Positions 17,635 to 26,674 of a stretch of 64,000 nt of DNA are shown here, piece by piece. The stretch spans positions 1 to 64,000 of the forward strand of contig NZ_BOOF01000042.1 in assembly GCF_016863095.1 (NCBI RefSeq), written 5' to 3'. The notes beneath the pieces were generated by a model. It saw only the letters and a list, made by a program, of their open reading frames with translations, did no database searches and had not been told where the DNA came from. Both the position numbers and the translations under genes were made by a program. Position 1 is the first letter of the stretch; each line of letters begins with the position of its first letter. Source of the stretch: Microbispora siamensis. Lineage in GTDB: Bacteria > Actinomycetota > Actinomycetes > Streptosporangiales > Streptosporangiaceae.

Positions 17635-18648
17635 GTGGCCACCGCGGTCCGAACTGCTTTAGGGATGGGCGTCGCCGCCCTCGCCGCCCTCATGCTCGCC
17701 CCGCCGGACGCCCACGCGGCCACCTCGGCGGGCGACCCCGTCCATCACCCCTCCGCCTCCCCGGCTCCGTCCGCGGCGCCCTCCGCCGGGCCCTCCCCGT
17801 CGCCCACCGCGAGCCCGTCACCCTCGCCGTCCCCGTCGGCCTCGCCCTCGCCGGCGCTCACGCCGCCCGACGTGCGGATCCGCACCTACGCGTACGGCTC
17901 GCACGCGCGCCAGATCATGGACGTGTGGTGGCACACCGCCGGCCCGCGGCGCCCGGCCGTGTTCGTCATCCACGGCGGCTGGTGGTCCGGGGGCGACAAG
18001 AAGTACATGACGTCGATCAGCCGCAGCTACTCCCAGCTCGGCTACACCGTCGTGAACCTCGACTACCGGCTGTCGGGCGACGCGGCCTGGCCGGCGCAGC
18101 GCACCGACGTGCTGACCGCCGTCAACGCCGTGCGCAGGCACGCGGCGTTCTTCAACACCGACCCCGACCGTTACGTCCTGGTCGGGTTCTCCGCCGGAGG
18201 TCACCTCGCCACCGCCGTCGGCGCGTACGGCGACGGCCGCCCGGGCCTGCGCGGCGTCGTCGGGATCTCCCCGCCCGTCTCGCCGCTGTCGGCGTTCGCG
18301 GACGGCAGCGTGTTCGGCAGCAAGGAGCAGCAGAAGCTGCGCAGGGCGGCCATCAGGCTGGCCGGCGGGTGCACGCCGGCCAAGTGCCCGCGCGTCTGGT
18401 CGAGCATGGAGGTGCCCTTCCACGCCTCGGCCGGTGACCCGCCGATGCTCACCGTCCACTCCTCGGAGGAGTTCGTCCCGCCCTACCAGAGCGAGATTCT
18501 CAAGGAGTCGCTGGAGAGCGTCGGGGTCCAGATGACCGTCAAGACGATGGCCGGCACCCAGCACAGCGCCCCGCTGTACCGGGAGCCGGGGGTCGCCGAG
18601 ACCGTCCAGGCCTGGATCGTCGCCCGCCTGGGGCGTGTGGCCCCGTAG
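17635..18648 (+). CDS. secreted alpha/beta-hydrolase (carboxylesterase-like)
   Basis: About 337 residues. A signal peptide (AALAALMLAPPDAHA) is followed by a long Pro/Ser/Ala linker (residues about 30-78) and then an alpha/beta-hydrolase domain. The oxyanion motif HGGWW, nucleophile GFSAGG and a His in GTQHSAPL are visible, giving a complete triad. HGGxW plus GxSAGG is the pattern of the hormone-sensitive-lipase/BD-FAE-type esterases. The GTG start has GGGGAGGA about 8 nt upstream. The linker suggests display at a distance from the cell. Substrate unknown. Confidence 0.9.
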   Translation: MATAVRTALGMGVAALAALMLAPPDAHAATSAGDPVHHPSASPAPSAAPSAGPSPSPTASPSPSPSPSASPSPALTPPDVRIRTYAYGSHARQIMDVWWHTAGPRRPAVFVIHGGWWSGGDKKYMTSISRSYSQLGYTVVNLDYRLSGDAAWPAQRTDVLTAVNAVRRHAAFFNTDPDRYVLVGFSAGGHLATAVGAYGDGRPGLRGVVGISPPVSPLSAFADGSVFGSKEQQKLRRAAIRLAGGCTPAKCPRVWSSMEVPFHASAGDPPMLTVHSSEEFVPPYQSEILKESLESVGVQMTVKTMAGTQHSAPLYREPGVAETVQAWIVARLGRVAP

Positions 18649-18724
18649 CCGGGAACACGCGGCGCGTCCGCGATGTTGCCATGACTGCTCTCGGCAACAG
18701 TGATGCGCACGGAAGGGACGACAG

Positions 18725-18964
18725 ATGGCGCTGACGGTTTACACCACGAGCTGGTGCGGCCCCTGCAAGCGGTTGAAGAGCCAGCTCACCCGGGAGGGCA
18801 TCGTCTTCAGCGAGGTCGACATCGAGCGCCACCCGGACGCCGCCGATTTCGTCGCGAGCGTGAACAACGGCAACCAGGTCGTCCCCACGGTGGTCGCGGA
18901 CTGCCACACCATGACCAACCCCTCGGTGGCCGAGGTGAAGCGGCACCTCGAAGGCGCCTGCTGA
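18725..18964 (+). CDS. mycoredoxin/actinobacterial glutaredoxin
   Basis: A 79-residue thioredoxin-fold protein of the actinobacterial glutaredoxin family, the group that includes mycoredoxin Mrx1. The active site is WCGPC (residues 10-14); cis-Pro lies in VVPTVV. Mycoredoxins reduce mycothiol mixed disulfides. The CGPC motif is thioredoxin-like rather than the CGYC of characterised Mrx1, so donor specificity should be treated with caution. It stands alone between the esterase and nudC, ending 1 nt from the convergent nudC stop. Confidence 0.88.
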   Translation: MALTVYTTSWCGPCKRLKSQLTREGIVFSEVDIERHPDAADFVASVNNGNQVVPTVVADCHTMTNPSVAEVKRHLEGAC

Positions 18965-18965
18965 T

Positions 18966-19886
18966 TCACCAGCCGGTGTCGGGGATCGGCGCTCCGTACC
19001 AGGTCTCGATCAGCCGCCGGGCGATCGAGACCTGGCCGGGCAGCACCAGGTCGCCCGAACGCACCGCGGCCTCCAGTTCCTCCCGGGACAGCCAGCGGGC
19101 CTCGGCGATCTCCTCCAGGTCGGGACGCAGGTCGGTGGTGACGGCGCGGGCGAAGAAGCCGAGCATCAGGCTGCGCGGGAACGGCCAGGGCTGACTGCCG
19201 AGATAACGCGGCGCGGTGACGGCGACGCCCACCTCCTCCAGGACCTCGCGGACCACCGCGTGCTCCAGCGACTCCCCCGGCTCGACGAACCCGGCGAGCA
19301 CCGACATCCGGCCCTGCGGCCACTCCGGGCCCCGCGCGAGCAGGATGCGGCCCTCGTCGTCGTGCACCAGCATGATCACCGCGGGGTCGACGCGCGGGAA
19401 GTGCTGGCTGCCGTCGCGCGGGCACACCCGCATGTGGCCCGACGCGGTGACGTCGGTGAGGCTGCCGCACCTCGGGCAGTACTCGTGCGTCGCGTGCCAC
19501 GCCTCCAGGGCCACCGCGTAGACGAGGAGCCCGGCGTCGCGGTCGTCCAGCAGCACCGCGGCCTCCCTGAGGCCCGCCGCGTCGCCGGTGCTCTGGGGGG
19601 ATTCGGGAAGCGGCGCGTTGACCGCGAAGTAGGCCACGCCGTCCTCGTCCACGCCCAGCAGGTAACGGGTGCCCTCCGGCGCCTCGGCCGGCGAGGTGAG
19701 CACCAGGGCCGCGCCGTCGGTGAAGCGGCGGACCAGCGTGCGGCCGTCGTGGATGAGGAGGACTCTCGTCTTCTCCGCCTCCCACGCGCGCCGCAGCCAT
19801 TCCTCGTCGCCGCGCAGTGCCGCCGATCTGTCGATGGCGCTCCTCGCCAGGAGCAGGGGGCCGAGCAGTCCTTCGGGGATTTCCAC
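18966..19886 (-). CDS. nudC: NAD(+) diphosphatase NudC (NADH pyrophosphatase)
   Basis: About 306 residues. Order of domains: N-terminal NUDIX-like domain, zinc ribbon, NUDIX domain. The NUDIX box reads GFVEPGESLEHAVVREVLEE and is followed by SQPWPFPRSLM, the motif diagnostic of NudC, which hydrolyses NAD(H) and can remove NAD caps from RNA. In the zinc ribbon, CPRC is followed by CPRDG, so the usual fourth Cys is Asp. The GTG start at 19886 has AAGGA upstream. It runs divergently from the siderophore operon. Confidence 0.93.
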   Translation of the reverse strand: MEIPEGLLGPLLLARSAIDRSAALRGDEEWLRRAWEAEKTRVLLIHDGRTLVRRFTDGAALVLTSPAEAPEGTRYLLGVDEDGVAYFAVNAPLPESPQSTGDAAGLREAAVLLDDRDAGLLVYAVALEAWHATHEYCPRCGSLTDVTASGHMRVCPRDGSQHFPRVDPAVIMLVHDDEGRILLARGPEWPQGRMSVLAGFVEPGESLEHAVVREVLEEVGVAVTAPRYLGSQPWPFPRSLMLGFFARAVTTDLRPDLEEIAEARWLSREELEAAVRSGDLVLPGQVSIARRLIETWYGAPIPDTGW

Positions 19887-19947
19887 GCCGTCATCCTTCC
19901 ACTGCCGCCGCCCCGGCAATCTTCCGGCCAAGAGATCGCGATCCCGC

Positions 19948-19980
19948 TAGGATGCAGTCGCTTAGGTTAGCCTTACCTAT
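19948..19980 (+). promoter_or_regulatory. IdeR/DmdR-type iron box at the siderophore promoter
   Basis: TTAGGTTAGCCTTACCTAT (19962-19980) closely matches the actinobacterial DtxR/IdeR/DmdR operator TTAGGTTAGGCTAACCTAA. A good -10 (TAGGAT, 19948-19953) lies just upstream, so the operator would sit at or just after the transcription start, and the ribosome-binding site GGAGG follows it directly. Fe(II)-loaded repressor would shut the operon when iron is plentiful. Confidence 0.88.
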
Positions 19981-19989
19981 GGAGGGCCG

Positions 19990-21168
19990 GTGCGGCTGTA
20001 CCTCACCACGCTCAACCCGACCGACTCCGTGACCGGCGGATTCCTTCCCGCCGCGGCCGCGCTGGGCTGGGACGTGACGATACTCACCGACCAGCCTGAT
20101 CGGTATTCGGGGTACGACGTCGTGGCGGCCGACGTCCGCGACCCCCGGGCGGTGATCGACGCGGTGGCCTCACACCACCGGCCCGATGTGATCTTCTCCA
20201 ACTCCGACCATCTCCAGGCCGCCACCGCGCTCGCCGCCGCGTACTTCGGCCTGCCCGGCAAGGACTGGCGGGCCTGCGTCACCGCCAAGAACAAGGCGCT
20301 CACCCGCCGCGCCCTCGCCGCCGTCGAACCCGTCAGGTCCGTACGGCTGCCGCCCGGCGGGCAGGTGCCCGAGGACCTGCCGTACCCGGTCGTGGTCAAG
20401 CCCGCGCTGGGCGTGGCCAGCGAGGACGTCGTACTGGTGGACGACCGGGACGCGCTGGCCGCCGCCGTCGCGGAGATCAGGGAGCGGCGGCCTGAGGAGG
20501 TCCTGGTCGCGGAGGAGTTCCTCGACGGGCCGCTCCGCACGCTGGAGACGCTGGGCGACGGCGACGTGCGGCACGTGCTCGGCGGGTTCGCGACCACGCT
20601 CGGCCCGCTGCCGCACTTCGTGGAGGAGCGCCTGGACTGGCGGCCCCCGGACGCCGGCCACCTGCCTCACCTGAGCGCGGCGCTCGACGCGGCGGGGATC
20701 GGCTTCGGCGTGTGCCACACCGAGTATGCCGTCACCCGGGACGGCCCCCGCGTCATCGAGATCAACTACCGGCTGATCGGCGACAACTGCGACTTCCTGC
20801 TGGCGGACCTGCTCGGTGTCCCCCTGCACCAGTGGATCCTGCGCGTCCACGCGGGCGAACCGCTGCCGGTGTTCGATCCGGACGGCCTTCGCGCGGCGTA
20901 CGGGGCCGTGGTGAGCCTCGTGGCCGAGCGCTCCGGCACGGTCACCGCCGCGCCGCCCGACCTCCACCCGGCGGACCTGTCCCCGCCCGGTACGGAGGAC
21001 GGCGTACGGCTGTGGCACCGGGCGCTGCGCGAGATCGGCGATCATGTCGAGGTGACGGGCACGAACCGCGACTATCTCGGCCTGCTCCGCGCCGTCGGCC
21101 CGGACCGCGCGAGCGTCGACACCGCGATCGACACCTTCAGGAAGGAGCACCCTTGGGTGCTCGCATGA
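19990..21168 (+). CDS. ATP-grasp ligase of NIS siderophore pathway (PvsA-like)
   Basis: A 392-residue ATP-grasp enzyme: an N-terminal pre-ATP-grasp domain, KNKALTRRAL, VVVKPALGVAS for ATP binding, EEFLDGP, and the metal-binding VIEINYRLIGDN. ATP-grasp enzymes join a carboxylate to an amine through an acyl-phosphate. The first gene of an iron-box-controlled operon with two IucA/IucC synthetases and a PLP decarboxylase, it occupies the place of PvsA in the vibrioferrin cluster. The GTG start follows GGAGG. The specific condensation (alanine with 2-oxoglutarate in the vibrioferrin proposal) is inference. Confidence 0.85.
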   Translation: MRLYLTTLNPTDSVTGGFLPAAAALGWDVTILTDQPDRYSGYDVVAADVRDPRAVIDAVASHHRPDVIFSNSDHLQAATALAAAYFGLPGKDWRACVTAKNKALTRRALAAVEPVRSVRLPPGGQVPEDLPYPVVVKPALGVASEDVVLVDDRDALAAAVAEIRERRPEEVLVAEEFLDGPLRTLETLGDGDVRHVLGGFATTLGPLPHFVEERLDWRPPDAGHLPHLSAALDAAGIGFGVCHTEYAVTRDGPRVIEINYRLIGDNCDFLLADLLGVPLHQWILRVHAGEPLPVFDPDGLRAAYGAVVSLVAERSGTVTAAPPDLHPADLSPPGTEDGVRLWHRALREIGDHVEVTGTNRDYLGLLRAVGPDRASVDTAIDTFRKEHPWVLA

Positions 21169-22772
21169 TCCCGGCGGCCCCCGATGACCAGGAGACCACG
21201 GACCGGGAGCACTACCTGGCCGCGCGGGTGCTGAACGCCCTGCTGCGGGAGGACTACGCCGGGATCTCCGCCAGGGTCACCCACGACAAGGACGGGGTCG
21301 CGATCGTCCTCACCTCGGGACGGCGGGTCGGGCTCACGGCGGGCAACCCGTTCCAGGACTTCGCCACGGCCCCGTACGAGCGCCTGCGCCTGGCGGAGGT
21401 GCTGGAGACGCTGGAGGCCGTCGCCCACCCCGCCGACGCCGAGGGGGTCGCCGCCTTCGAGCGGGAGTGTCACGAGACGCTCGCGGCCCTGGAGACCCAC
21501 CACCGGATGCGCGGCGAGGTGGCCCGGCGGCTGCGCGAGCGGCACGGCCTCATCCGCTACGAGTCGCTGGCGGCCGCGGTGGACCATCCGCTCTACCCGA
21601 CGGCCCGGTGCCGCCTCGGGATCTCCCCCGCCGGCCTGGCGGCCTACGCCCCGGAGTTCGCCCCGGAGTTCGCCATGCGGTGGACGGCGGCGCCGCGCGA
21701 GCGGGTGACGCTCTCCCGGCCGGACCTCCCCGGCTGGTGGCCCGCGCCCGGAGACGTCGGGCTGCCGCCCGGCCTGGCCCGCACGCACGTGCTCCTTCCC
21801 GTCCATCCGCTGACGGAGCCGCTGGTGGCCGGGCTTCCCGGGCTGGTCGCGGGCCCGCGGCCCTTTGTGACCGTGCGGCCGACCCTGTCCACCCGTACGG
21901 TCGAGGTCTCCGAGCGCGTCCATCTCAAGGTGCCGCTCCCGGCGAGCACGCTGGGCCTGCGCAACCGCCGCTCGATCAAACCGGGCACCCTGCGGGACGG
22001 CGCGCTGGCCGAGTCGCTGCTGCGCGAGATCCTGGCGCGCGAGCCCGGCCTGCGCGTCTGCCTCGCCGACGAGCAGACCTACGGGCACGCGGAGCACGAA
22101 TACCTGGGCTGGCTCGTCCGCGCCCTGCCCGAAGGGGAGATCGTGCCGGTCGCGGCCCTGCTCGCGCCGCTCGCCGACTCCGGTGGGCGGCTCGTCGTGC
22201 ACGAGGTGGCCGAGCGCCACCACGGCGGCGACGTGGAGGCGCTGCTGCGCGACTACCTCACGGTGCTGCTCGCGTGGAACGTCACGCTGTTCGTCCGGTA
22301 CGGCGTCGCACTGGAGGCCCACCAGCAGAACCTCGCGCTGGTGTTCGGCGACGGGCCCATGCGGCTGCTGGTCAAGGACAACGACGGGCTGCTGGCCTCG
22401 CCCCTGCGGCTGCACGCGGCGGGAATCGAGGCGCCCGGCTTCGGCGACGAGCGCATGCTGACCGACGACCCCTACGCGCTCGCCGACGTCTTCGTGACGA
22501 TCACCCTGCATCTGGCCGCCACGGCCGTGGCCCACGGCGTACTGCCTGGCTCCGGCGCCGCGGTGGTCACACAGGCGCTCAGGGCCGCGCTGGAGCCGTA
22601 CGGGGACGACCCGATGGCCCGGCTGCTGCGGGCCCGCACGCTGGAGGCCGCCCGTCTCACCGGCAAGTCGATGGTCGTCGCCGGGACGCTCGTGGCCAAG
22701 GACCGCACCGGGGCCAGGGACGTCAACAAGTTCTACGGCACGACCGGCCCCAACTATCTGAGGGGTGCCTGA
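21165..22772 (+). CDS. IucA/IucC family NIS siderophore synthetase (first copy)
   Basis: About 535 residues. IucA/IucC features: HPLYPTAR, the ATP-loop RPTLSTRTVEV, HLKVPL, EAHQQNLALV and LLVKDNDG, followed by a FhuF-like C-terminal region ending NKFYGTTGPN. These enzymes adenylate citrate or a citryl intermediate and condense it with an amine or alcohol. The ATG overlaps the previous stop (ATGA), implying coupling; a TTG four codons upstream is better spaced from AGGAG and is an alternative start. Which condensation it performs relative to the next gene cannot be decided from sequence. Confidence 0.92.
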   Translation: MIPAAPDDQETTDREHYLAARVLNALLREDYAGISARVTHDKDGVAIVLTSGRRVGLTAGNPFQDFATAPYERLRLAEVLETLEAVAHPADAEGVAAFERECHETLAALETHHRMRGEVARRLRERHGLIRYESLAAAVDHPLYPTARCRLGISPAGLAAYAPEFAPEFAMRWTAAPRERVTLSRPDLPGWWPAPGDVGLPPGLARTHVLLPVHPLTEPLVAGLPGLVAGPRPFVTVRPTLSTRTVEVSERVHLKVPLPASTLGLRNRRSIKPGTLRDGALAESLLREILAREPGLRVCLADEQTYGHAEHEYLGWLVRALPEGEIVPVAALLAPLADSGGRLVVHEVAERHHGGDVEALLRDYLTVLLAWNVTLFVRYGVALEAHQQNLALVFGDGPMRLLVKDNDGLLASPLRLHAAGIEAPGFGDERMLTDDPYALADVFVTITLHLAATAVAHGVLPGSGAAVVTQALRAALEPYGDDPMARLLRARTLEAARLTGKSMVVAGTLVAKDRTGARDVNKFYGTTGPNYLRGA

Positions 22773-22774
22773 GC

Positions 22775-24397
22775 ATGGACCGCCTCCTGCTGGACCCGCA
22801 CGCCGCCCCGGCCGAGGAGGCGGCGCTCGGGGCGCTGCTGCGCTGCTGGCTGCGCGAGGTCGGCGGCCCCCGTGGCCATGTGCGCGCCGCCGGGCCCCAC
22901 CTGACGCTCCGTGTGGCCGGCACACTGGTGCGCGTACGCGCCCGCGGCGGCATCGCGCTGCGCTTCGACGGCCCGCCCGAGCACCTGGCGGAGGGACACT
23001 GGCGGCCCCTTGACCTGCCCTCCCTCGTCGCACTGGTGGAACGGGAGCTGGATGGCGGCAACGCGGAGTTCGCCGCCCAGGTGCGCGCCGGGCGGGAGGC
23101 GGTCGCCGCGATCCTGGCCGCCCGGGCGCGGGCCGTCCCGCCCGCCGACCCGTGGCTCGCCTCCGAGCAGGCCCTCGTGGCCGGGCACCCGTTCCACCCC
23201 GCTCCCAAGGCCCGCTCGGGCGACGGCTGGCTGGACTACGCGCCGGAGACGCACGCGCGGTTCGCGCCGCGGCTGCTCGGGGTGCGCGCCGACCTGGTCG
23301 CCCAGGAGGGCGACACGGCGGCGCTCGACGCGTTCGGCGACGCGCCTGCGGGATACGTCCCGCTGCCCGCCCACCCCTGGCAGCTCGACCTGCTGGCCGC
23401 CGAACTGCGCGAACCGCTCGCGGACGGGCGCCTGCTCGACCTCGGGACCGGCCCCCGCGCGGTCGTGCCCACCTCGTCGGTCCGGACCGTGTACGACCCG
23501 GGCACCGGCATGTGCCTGAAGTTCAGCCTGGACGTGCGGATCACCAACTGCGTGCGGAAGAACGCGTGGTATGAGCTGTCCGGCGCCGTCGAGCTGACCC
23601 GGCGGCTCGGCCCCGTCTTCGAGCGGCTGGCCCGGCGCTTTCCCGGCACACGGTGGCTGCCCGAGCCCGGCTACCGCTCGGCCGCCCTCGGTACCCGGCT
23701 GCTCGAAGGGCTCGGAGTGATCGTCCGTACCGGCCCGTGGGCGGTGTGCGGGCCGGGGACCACGCCGGTCCTCGCCGGCGCCCTGGCCGCCGGTGCGGAC
23801 GGGGTGCCCGAGGCCGTCCTGGCGCGCCGGACGGCCGACCCGGTCGCGTGGTGGGAGGCGTACGTCGAGCGCGTCGCGTTCCCGGTGCTCGACGCCTTCT
23901 TCCGGCACGGCGTCGTGCTCGAAGCCCACGTGCAGAACGTGCTCGTCGGGTTCGACGCCGCCGGTTGGCCGGTCGAGGCGGTCTTCCGCGACCTGGAGGG
24001 CACCAAGCTGGTCGCGGGCCGCCACGACCTGACCGGCGTGCCGGGCGAGGTGGCGGGCCCCCTGTCGTACGACGCCGCGCGCGGCTGGGACCGGGTCGCC
24101 TACTGCCTGTTCGTCAACCACCTGGCGGAGGTGGCCGCGACAGCGGCCGATACAGGGGCCGATACAGGGGCGGACGGCGTGCTGCGCTCGTTGTGGGCGG
24201 TCGCCCGGGAGTGCCTGGAGCGCTACGTGGCGGACCACGCCACCGACCCGGCCGCGCCGCTGACCCGGTTGCTGGCCGGGGCGCCGCTGCCGGCCAAGGC
24301 CAACCTGGGCGTGCGCTGGGCGAGGGCGGCCGACCGGGCCGCCGGATACGTGCCCGTCCCGAACCCGTTCGGCGCGGCGGAAGGAGAGCGCCGATGA
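22775..24397 (+). CDS. IucA/IucC family NIS siderophore synthetase (second copy)
   Basis: About 540 residues. IucA/IucC motifs: GHPFHPAPKARSG, PLPAHPWQ, VPTSSVRTVYDP, CLKFSLDVRITNCVRKN and EAHVQNVLVGF. It differs clearly from the preceding synthetase (HPxHPxxK present here), so the two belong to different NIS subtypes and should act on successive intermediates. It starts 2 nt after the previous stop with GAGGGG upstream. Near the end is a short in-frame repeat (ADTGADTGAD). Confidence 0.92.
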   Translation: MDRLLLDPHAAPAEEAALGALLRCWLREVGGPRGHVRAAGPHLTLRVAGTLVRVRARGGIALRFDGPPEHLAEGHWRPLDLPSLVALVERELDGGNAEFAAQVRAGREAVAAILAARARAVPPADPWLASEQALVAGHPFHPAPKARSGDGWLDYAPETHARFAPRLLGVRADLVAQEGDTAALDAFGDAPAGYVPLPAHPWQLDLLAAELREPLADGRLLDLGTGPRAVVPTSSVRTVYDPGTGMCLKFSLDVRITNCVRKNAWYELSGAVELTRRLGPVFERLARRFPGTRWLPEPGYRSAALGTRLLEGLGVIVRTGPWAVCGPGTTPVLAGALAAGADGVPEAVLARRTADPVAWWEAYVERVAFPVLDAFFRHGVVLEAHVQNVLVGFDAAGWPVEAVFRDLEGTKLVAGRHDLTGVPGEVAGPLSYDAARGWDRVAYCLFVNHLAEVAATAADTGADTGADGVLRSLWAVARECLERYVADHATDPAAPLTRLLAGAPLPAKANLGVRWARAADRAAGYVPVPNPFGAAEGERR

Positions 24398-25488
24398 GCA
24401 TCGAGGTTCCGGCGGGCGTGCGGAGGGCCGCCGAGTCGCTGGACGACGTCCCCGCCTACGTCTACGACCTGGCCGGGCTCGCCCGCCACGCGGCCGGCGT
24501 ACGGGCCGCCCTGGCGGGAACGGAGATCTGCTACGCCGTCAAGGCCAATCCCGACCCCGAGGTGCTGCGGACGCTCGCGCCGCACGTGGACGGCTTCGAG
24601 GTCTCCTCCGGCGGCGAGTTCGCACACGTCAGGGCGGTACTGCCGGAGGTCCCGCTGAGCTTCGGCGGGCCGGGGAAGACCGACGCCGAGCTGGCCCTCG
24701 CCTCCTCGGCACACCGGTGGCACGTCGAGAGCCCGGCCGAGTTGCGCCGCCTGCGCGAACCGGCGGACGTGCTGCTGCGGGTCAACCTCGACGTGAACGT
24801 CACCGGTGCGGCCCTCGCGATGGGCGGCGGTGCCACGCCGTTCGGCATGGACCCGGACGGGATCGCCGAGTGCCTCGCCCTGCTCGGGTCCTCGCCGGTA
24901 CGGCTGCGCGGCGTCCACGCCCACCTCGCGAGCGGCCTGGCCGCCCCCGGCCTGCTCGCGCTCGCCGAGGCCGTCCTCGCGTACGGCAGGAGCCTCGGGC
25001 TGCGCGAGTTCAACCTGGGCGGCGGCATGGCCGTCTCCTACACCCGCCCGGAGGAGCGGTTCGACTGGGCGGCGTACGGCGCGGACCTGCGGGCGCTGGC
25101 CCGGCCGGGCGAGACGCTGCGCGTGGAGCCGGGACGCGCCCTGACGGCCTACTGCGGGTGGTATCTCACGACGGTGCTCGACGTGAAGCGCGTCCACGGG
25201 GAGCGCTTCGCCGTGCTCTCCGGCGGCACGCACCACCTGCGGACCCCGGTCACGAAGGGACACGACCAGCCCTTCGCCGTCCTTGCGAGAAGCGGGGAGG
25301 GCGAGGACGGGCGGGTGACCCTGGTGGGCCGGCTCTGCACCCCCAAGGACGTCTTCGCGCGCGGGGTGACCGCCGCACTCGCCGTCGGCGACGTCGTGGC
25401 CTTCGCCATGGCCGGGGCGTACGCGTGGAACATCTCCCACCACGACTTCCTCATGCATCCGAAGCCGACGTTCCACTACCTGCGCTGA
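24394..25488 (+). CDS. PLP-dependent decarboxylase (Orn/DAP/Arg type, PvsE/SbnH-like)
   Basis: A 364-residue fold-III PLP enzyme. The PLP lysine is in CYAVKANP, followed by VSSGGEF, GPGKT, HLASG, FNLGGGM, and EPGRALTAY for phosphate and substrate binding; LCTPKD carries the active-site Cys of the partner subunit. Relatives PvsE and SbnH decarboxylate citryl-amino-acid intermediates during NIS siderophore assembly. The ATG overlaps the previous stop (ATGA) and has GGAAGGAG upstream. Shorter than typical DAP decarboxylases (~420), as expected for this subgroup. Confidence 0.9.
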   Translation: MSIEVPAGVRRAAESLDDVPAYVYDLAGLARHAAGVRAALAGTEICYAVKANPDPEVLRTLAPHVDGFEVSSGGEFAHVRAVLPEVPLSFGGPGKTDAELALASSAHRWHVESPAELRRLREPADVLLRVNLDVNVTGAALAMGGGATPFGMDPDGIAECLALLGSSPVRLRGVHAHLASGLAAPGLLALAEAVLAYGRSLGLREFNLGGGMAVSYTRPEERFDWAAYGADLRALARPGETLRVEPGRALTAYCGWYLTTVLDVKRVHGERFAVLSGGTHHLRTPVTKGHDQPFAVLARSGEGEDGRVTLVGRLCTPKDVFARGVTAALAVGDVVAFAMAGAYAWNISHHDFLMHPKPTFHYLR

Positions 25489-25491
25489 ACC

Positions 25492-26406
25492 TCACCAGGA
25501 CAGGGTCAGCGTGCCGTGGAGGACCTTGGCGGAGTTCGCGAGGCGGGCCTGGTTGAGCGACCTGATGACGTCGAGCCGGGCACGGTTCCGGTCGATGACT
25601 CGGTTCTGGGCCTCGACGTGGACCGTGCGGCGTACGGCGGAGTAGCCGGTCTCGGCCCGGCATTCCGCGTCCGCGACCGCCGTGTCGATCTCGGCCCGCG
25701 TGCCGCGCGGCTTGGGGCTCCGGCCGATCGAGTCGTCGTTGACGGTCGCCGCCCAGCGCCGGTCTCCGGCGGCCTGGTCGGTGCTCCGGTAGTCGAAGCC
25801 CTCCGACCGCATGCAGTCGCTCCACTCGCGTTCGGCCGCCGCGATCCGCGGGTCCTTGAGGGCGAGGTCGGCCGCGCTGTCGACGTAACGCGGAACCTCG
25901 TCCTCGTCGAACCTCTTGTCGGCATCCGCCGGGGCCACGCCCCGCGCTCCCCGGTTCAGCAGGGCGTCGGCCTTGGCCATGCAGCCTCCAGGCGGCACCG
26001 TCCGCCCGCGGAACCGCCGGACCTTCCCATACAGCACATAGAACTCATCGTCGGGGATGGAGTACGACGGGACGCCGGTCATCTCATCCGGATGCCGTCC
26101 TTCCTGCAGATATCCGGATTTCTTGGCCTTTTCAGGGTCGAGCCATCCGAGGAGATCGACGTTGCGCAGGTCGGTCACCGGTTCGACGGCGGGAAACCGG
26201 AAATCGAGCCCCACATGGCGCATGCATTCCTCCATCAGCATGAACCGGGCTCGTATTACCTGGGCGCGATCCTTCGCACCGAGACTGTAGGCGTCGAGAG
26301 GGAGCGTGAGATCCGGCGGTTCCGGGGAATGTAGCCCCGCCAACGCCGAACACCCGGCCACCGCCGCGACGCAGGCCACCGCCATCGCCATCCGCAAAAC
26401 CGACAT
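25492..26406 (-). CDS. hypothetical lipoprotein
   Basis: About 304 residues. A lipoprotein signal is clear: LRMAMAVACVAAVAGC with lipobox VAGC, lipidated Cys at about residue 19. The mature part has four further Cys, three in CM dipeptides (EECMRH, GGCMAK, SDCMRS), and a predicted helical second half (AEREWSDCMRSEGFDY, RARLDVIRSLNQARLA). This Cys-Met lipoprotein type recurs in actinobacteria without assigned function. The ATG at 26406 places the signal correctly; an ATG seven codons earlier is possible. It is convergent with the siderophore operon. Confidence 0.75.
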   Translation of the reverse strand: MSVLRMAMAVACVAAVAGCSALAGLHSPEPPDLTLPLDAYSLGAKDRAQVIRARFMLMEECMRHVGLDFRFPAVEPVTDLRNVDLLGWLDPEKAKKSGYLQEGRHPDEMTGVPSYSIPDDEFYVLYGKVRRFRGRTVPPGGCMAKADALLNRGARGVAPADADKRFDEDEVPRYVDSAADLALKDPRIAAAEREWSDCMRSEGFDYRSTDQAAGDRRWAATVNDDSIGRSPKPRGTRAEIDTAVADAECRAETGYSAVRRTVHVEAQNRVIDRNRARLDVIRSLNQARLANSAKVLHGTLTLSW

Positions 26407-26674
26407 AGGCCATTCATAGCCGATCATGAATAGTCGGCGTCGGCGGAACAAGTATTCGCGCTCGCGGAGAATCCCGATCCCGGCGGGGGACGTTTGCGGC
26501 AGGTTCGTCGTTCATGACCGATTCACAGAGCCGGTTTTCCTCCTCTCGGTGCGGCTTTCCTTCACCTCGCCGCCCCCTCCGAAGAATCTCCTTCCCCTCA
26601 CTCCCCTGTTACTTTCCGTGGCGTTCCGGAAACCTTCCGTACCATCAGATGGAGGAGCAGGAGAGGATGGCGAC

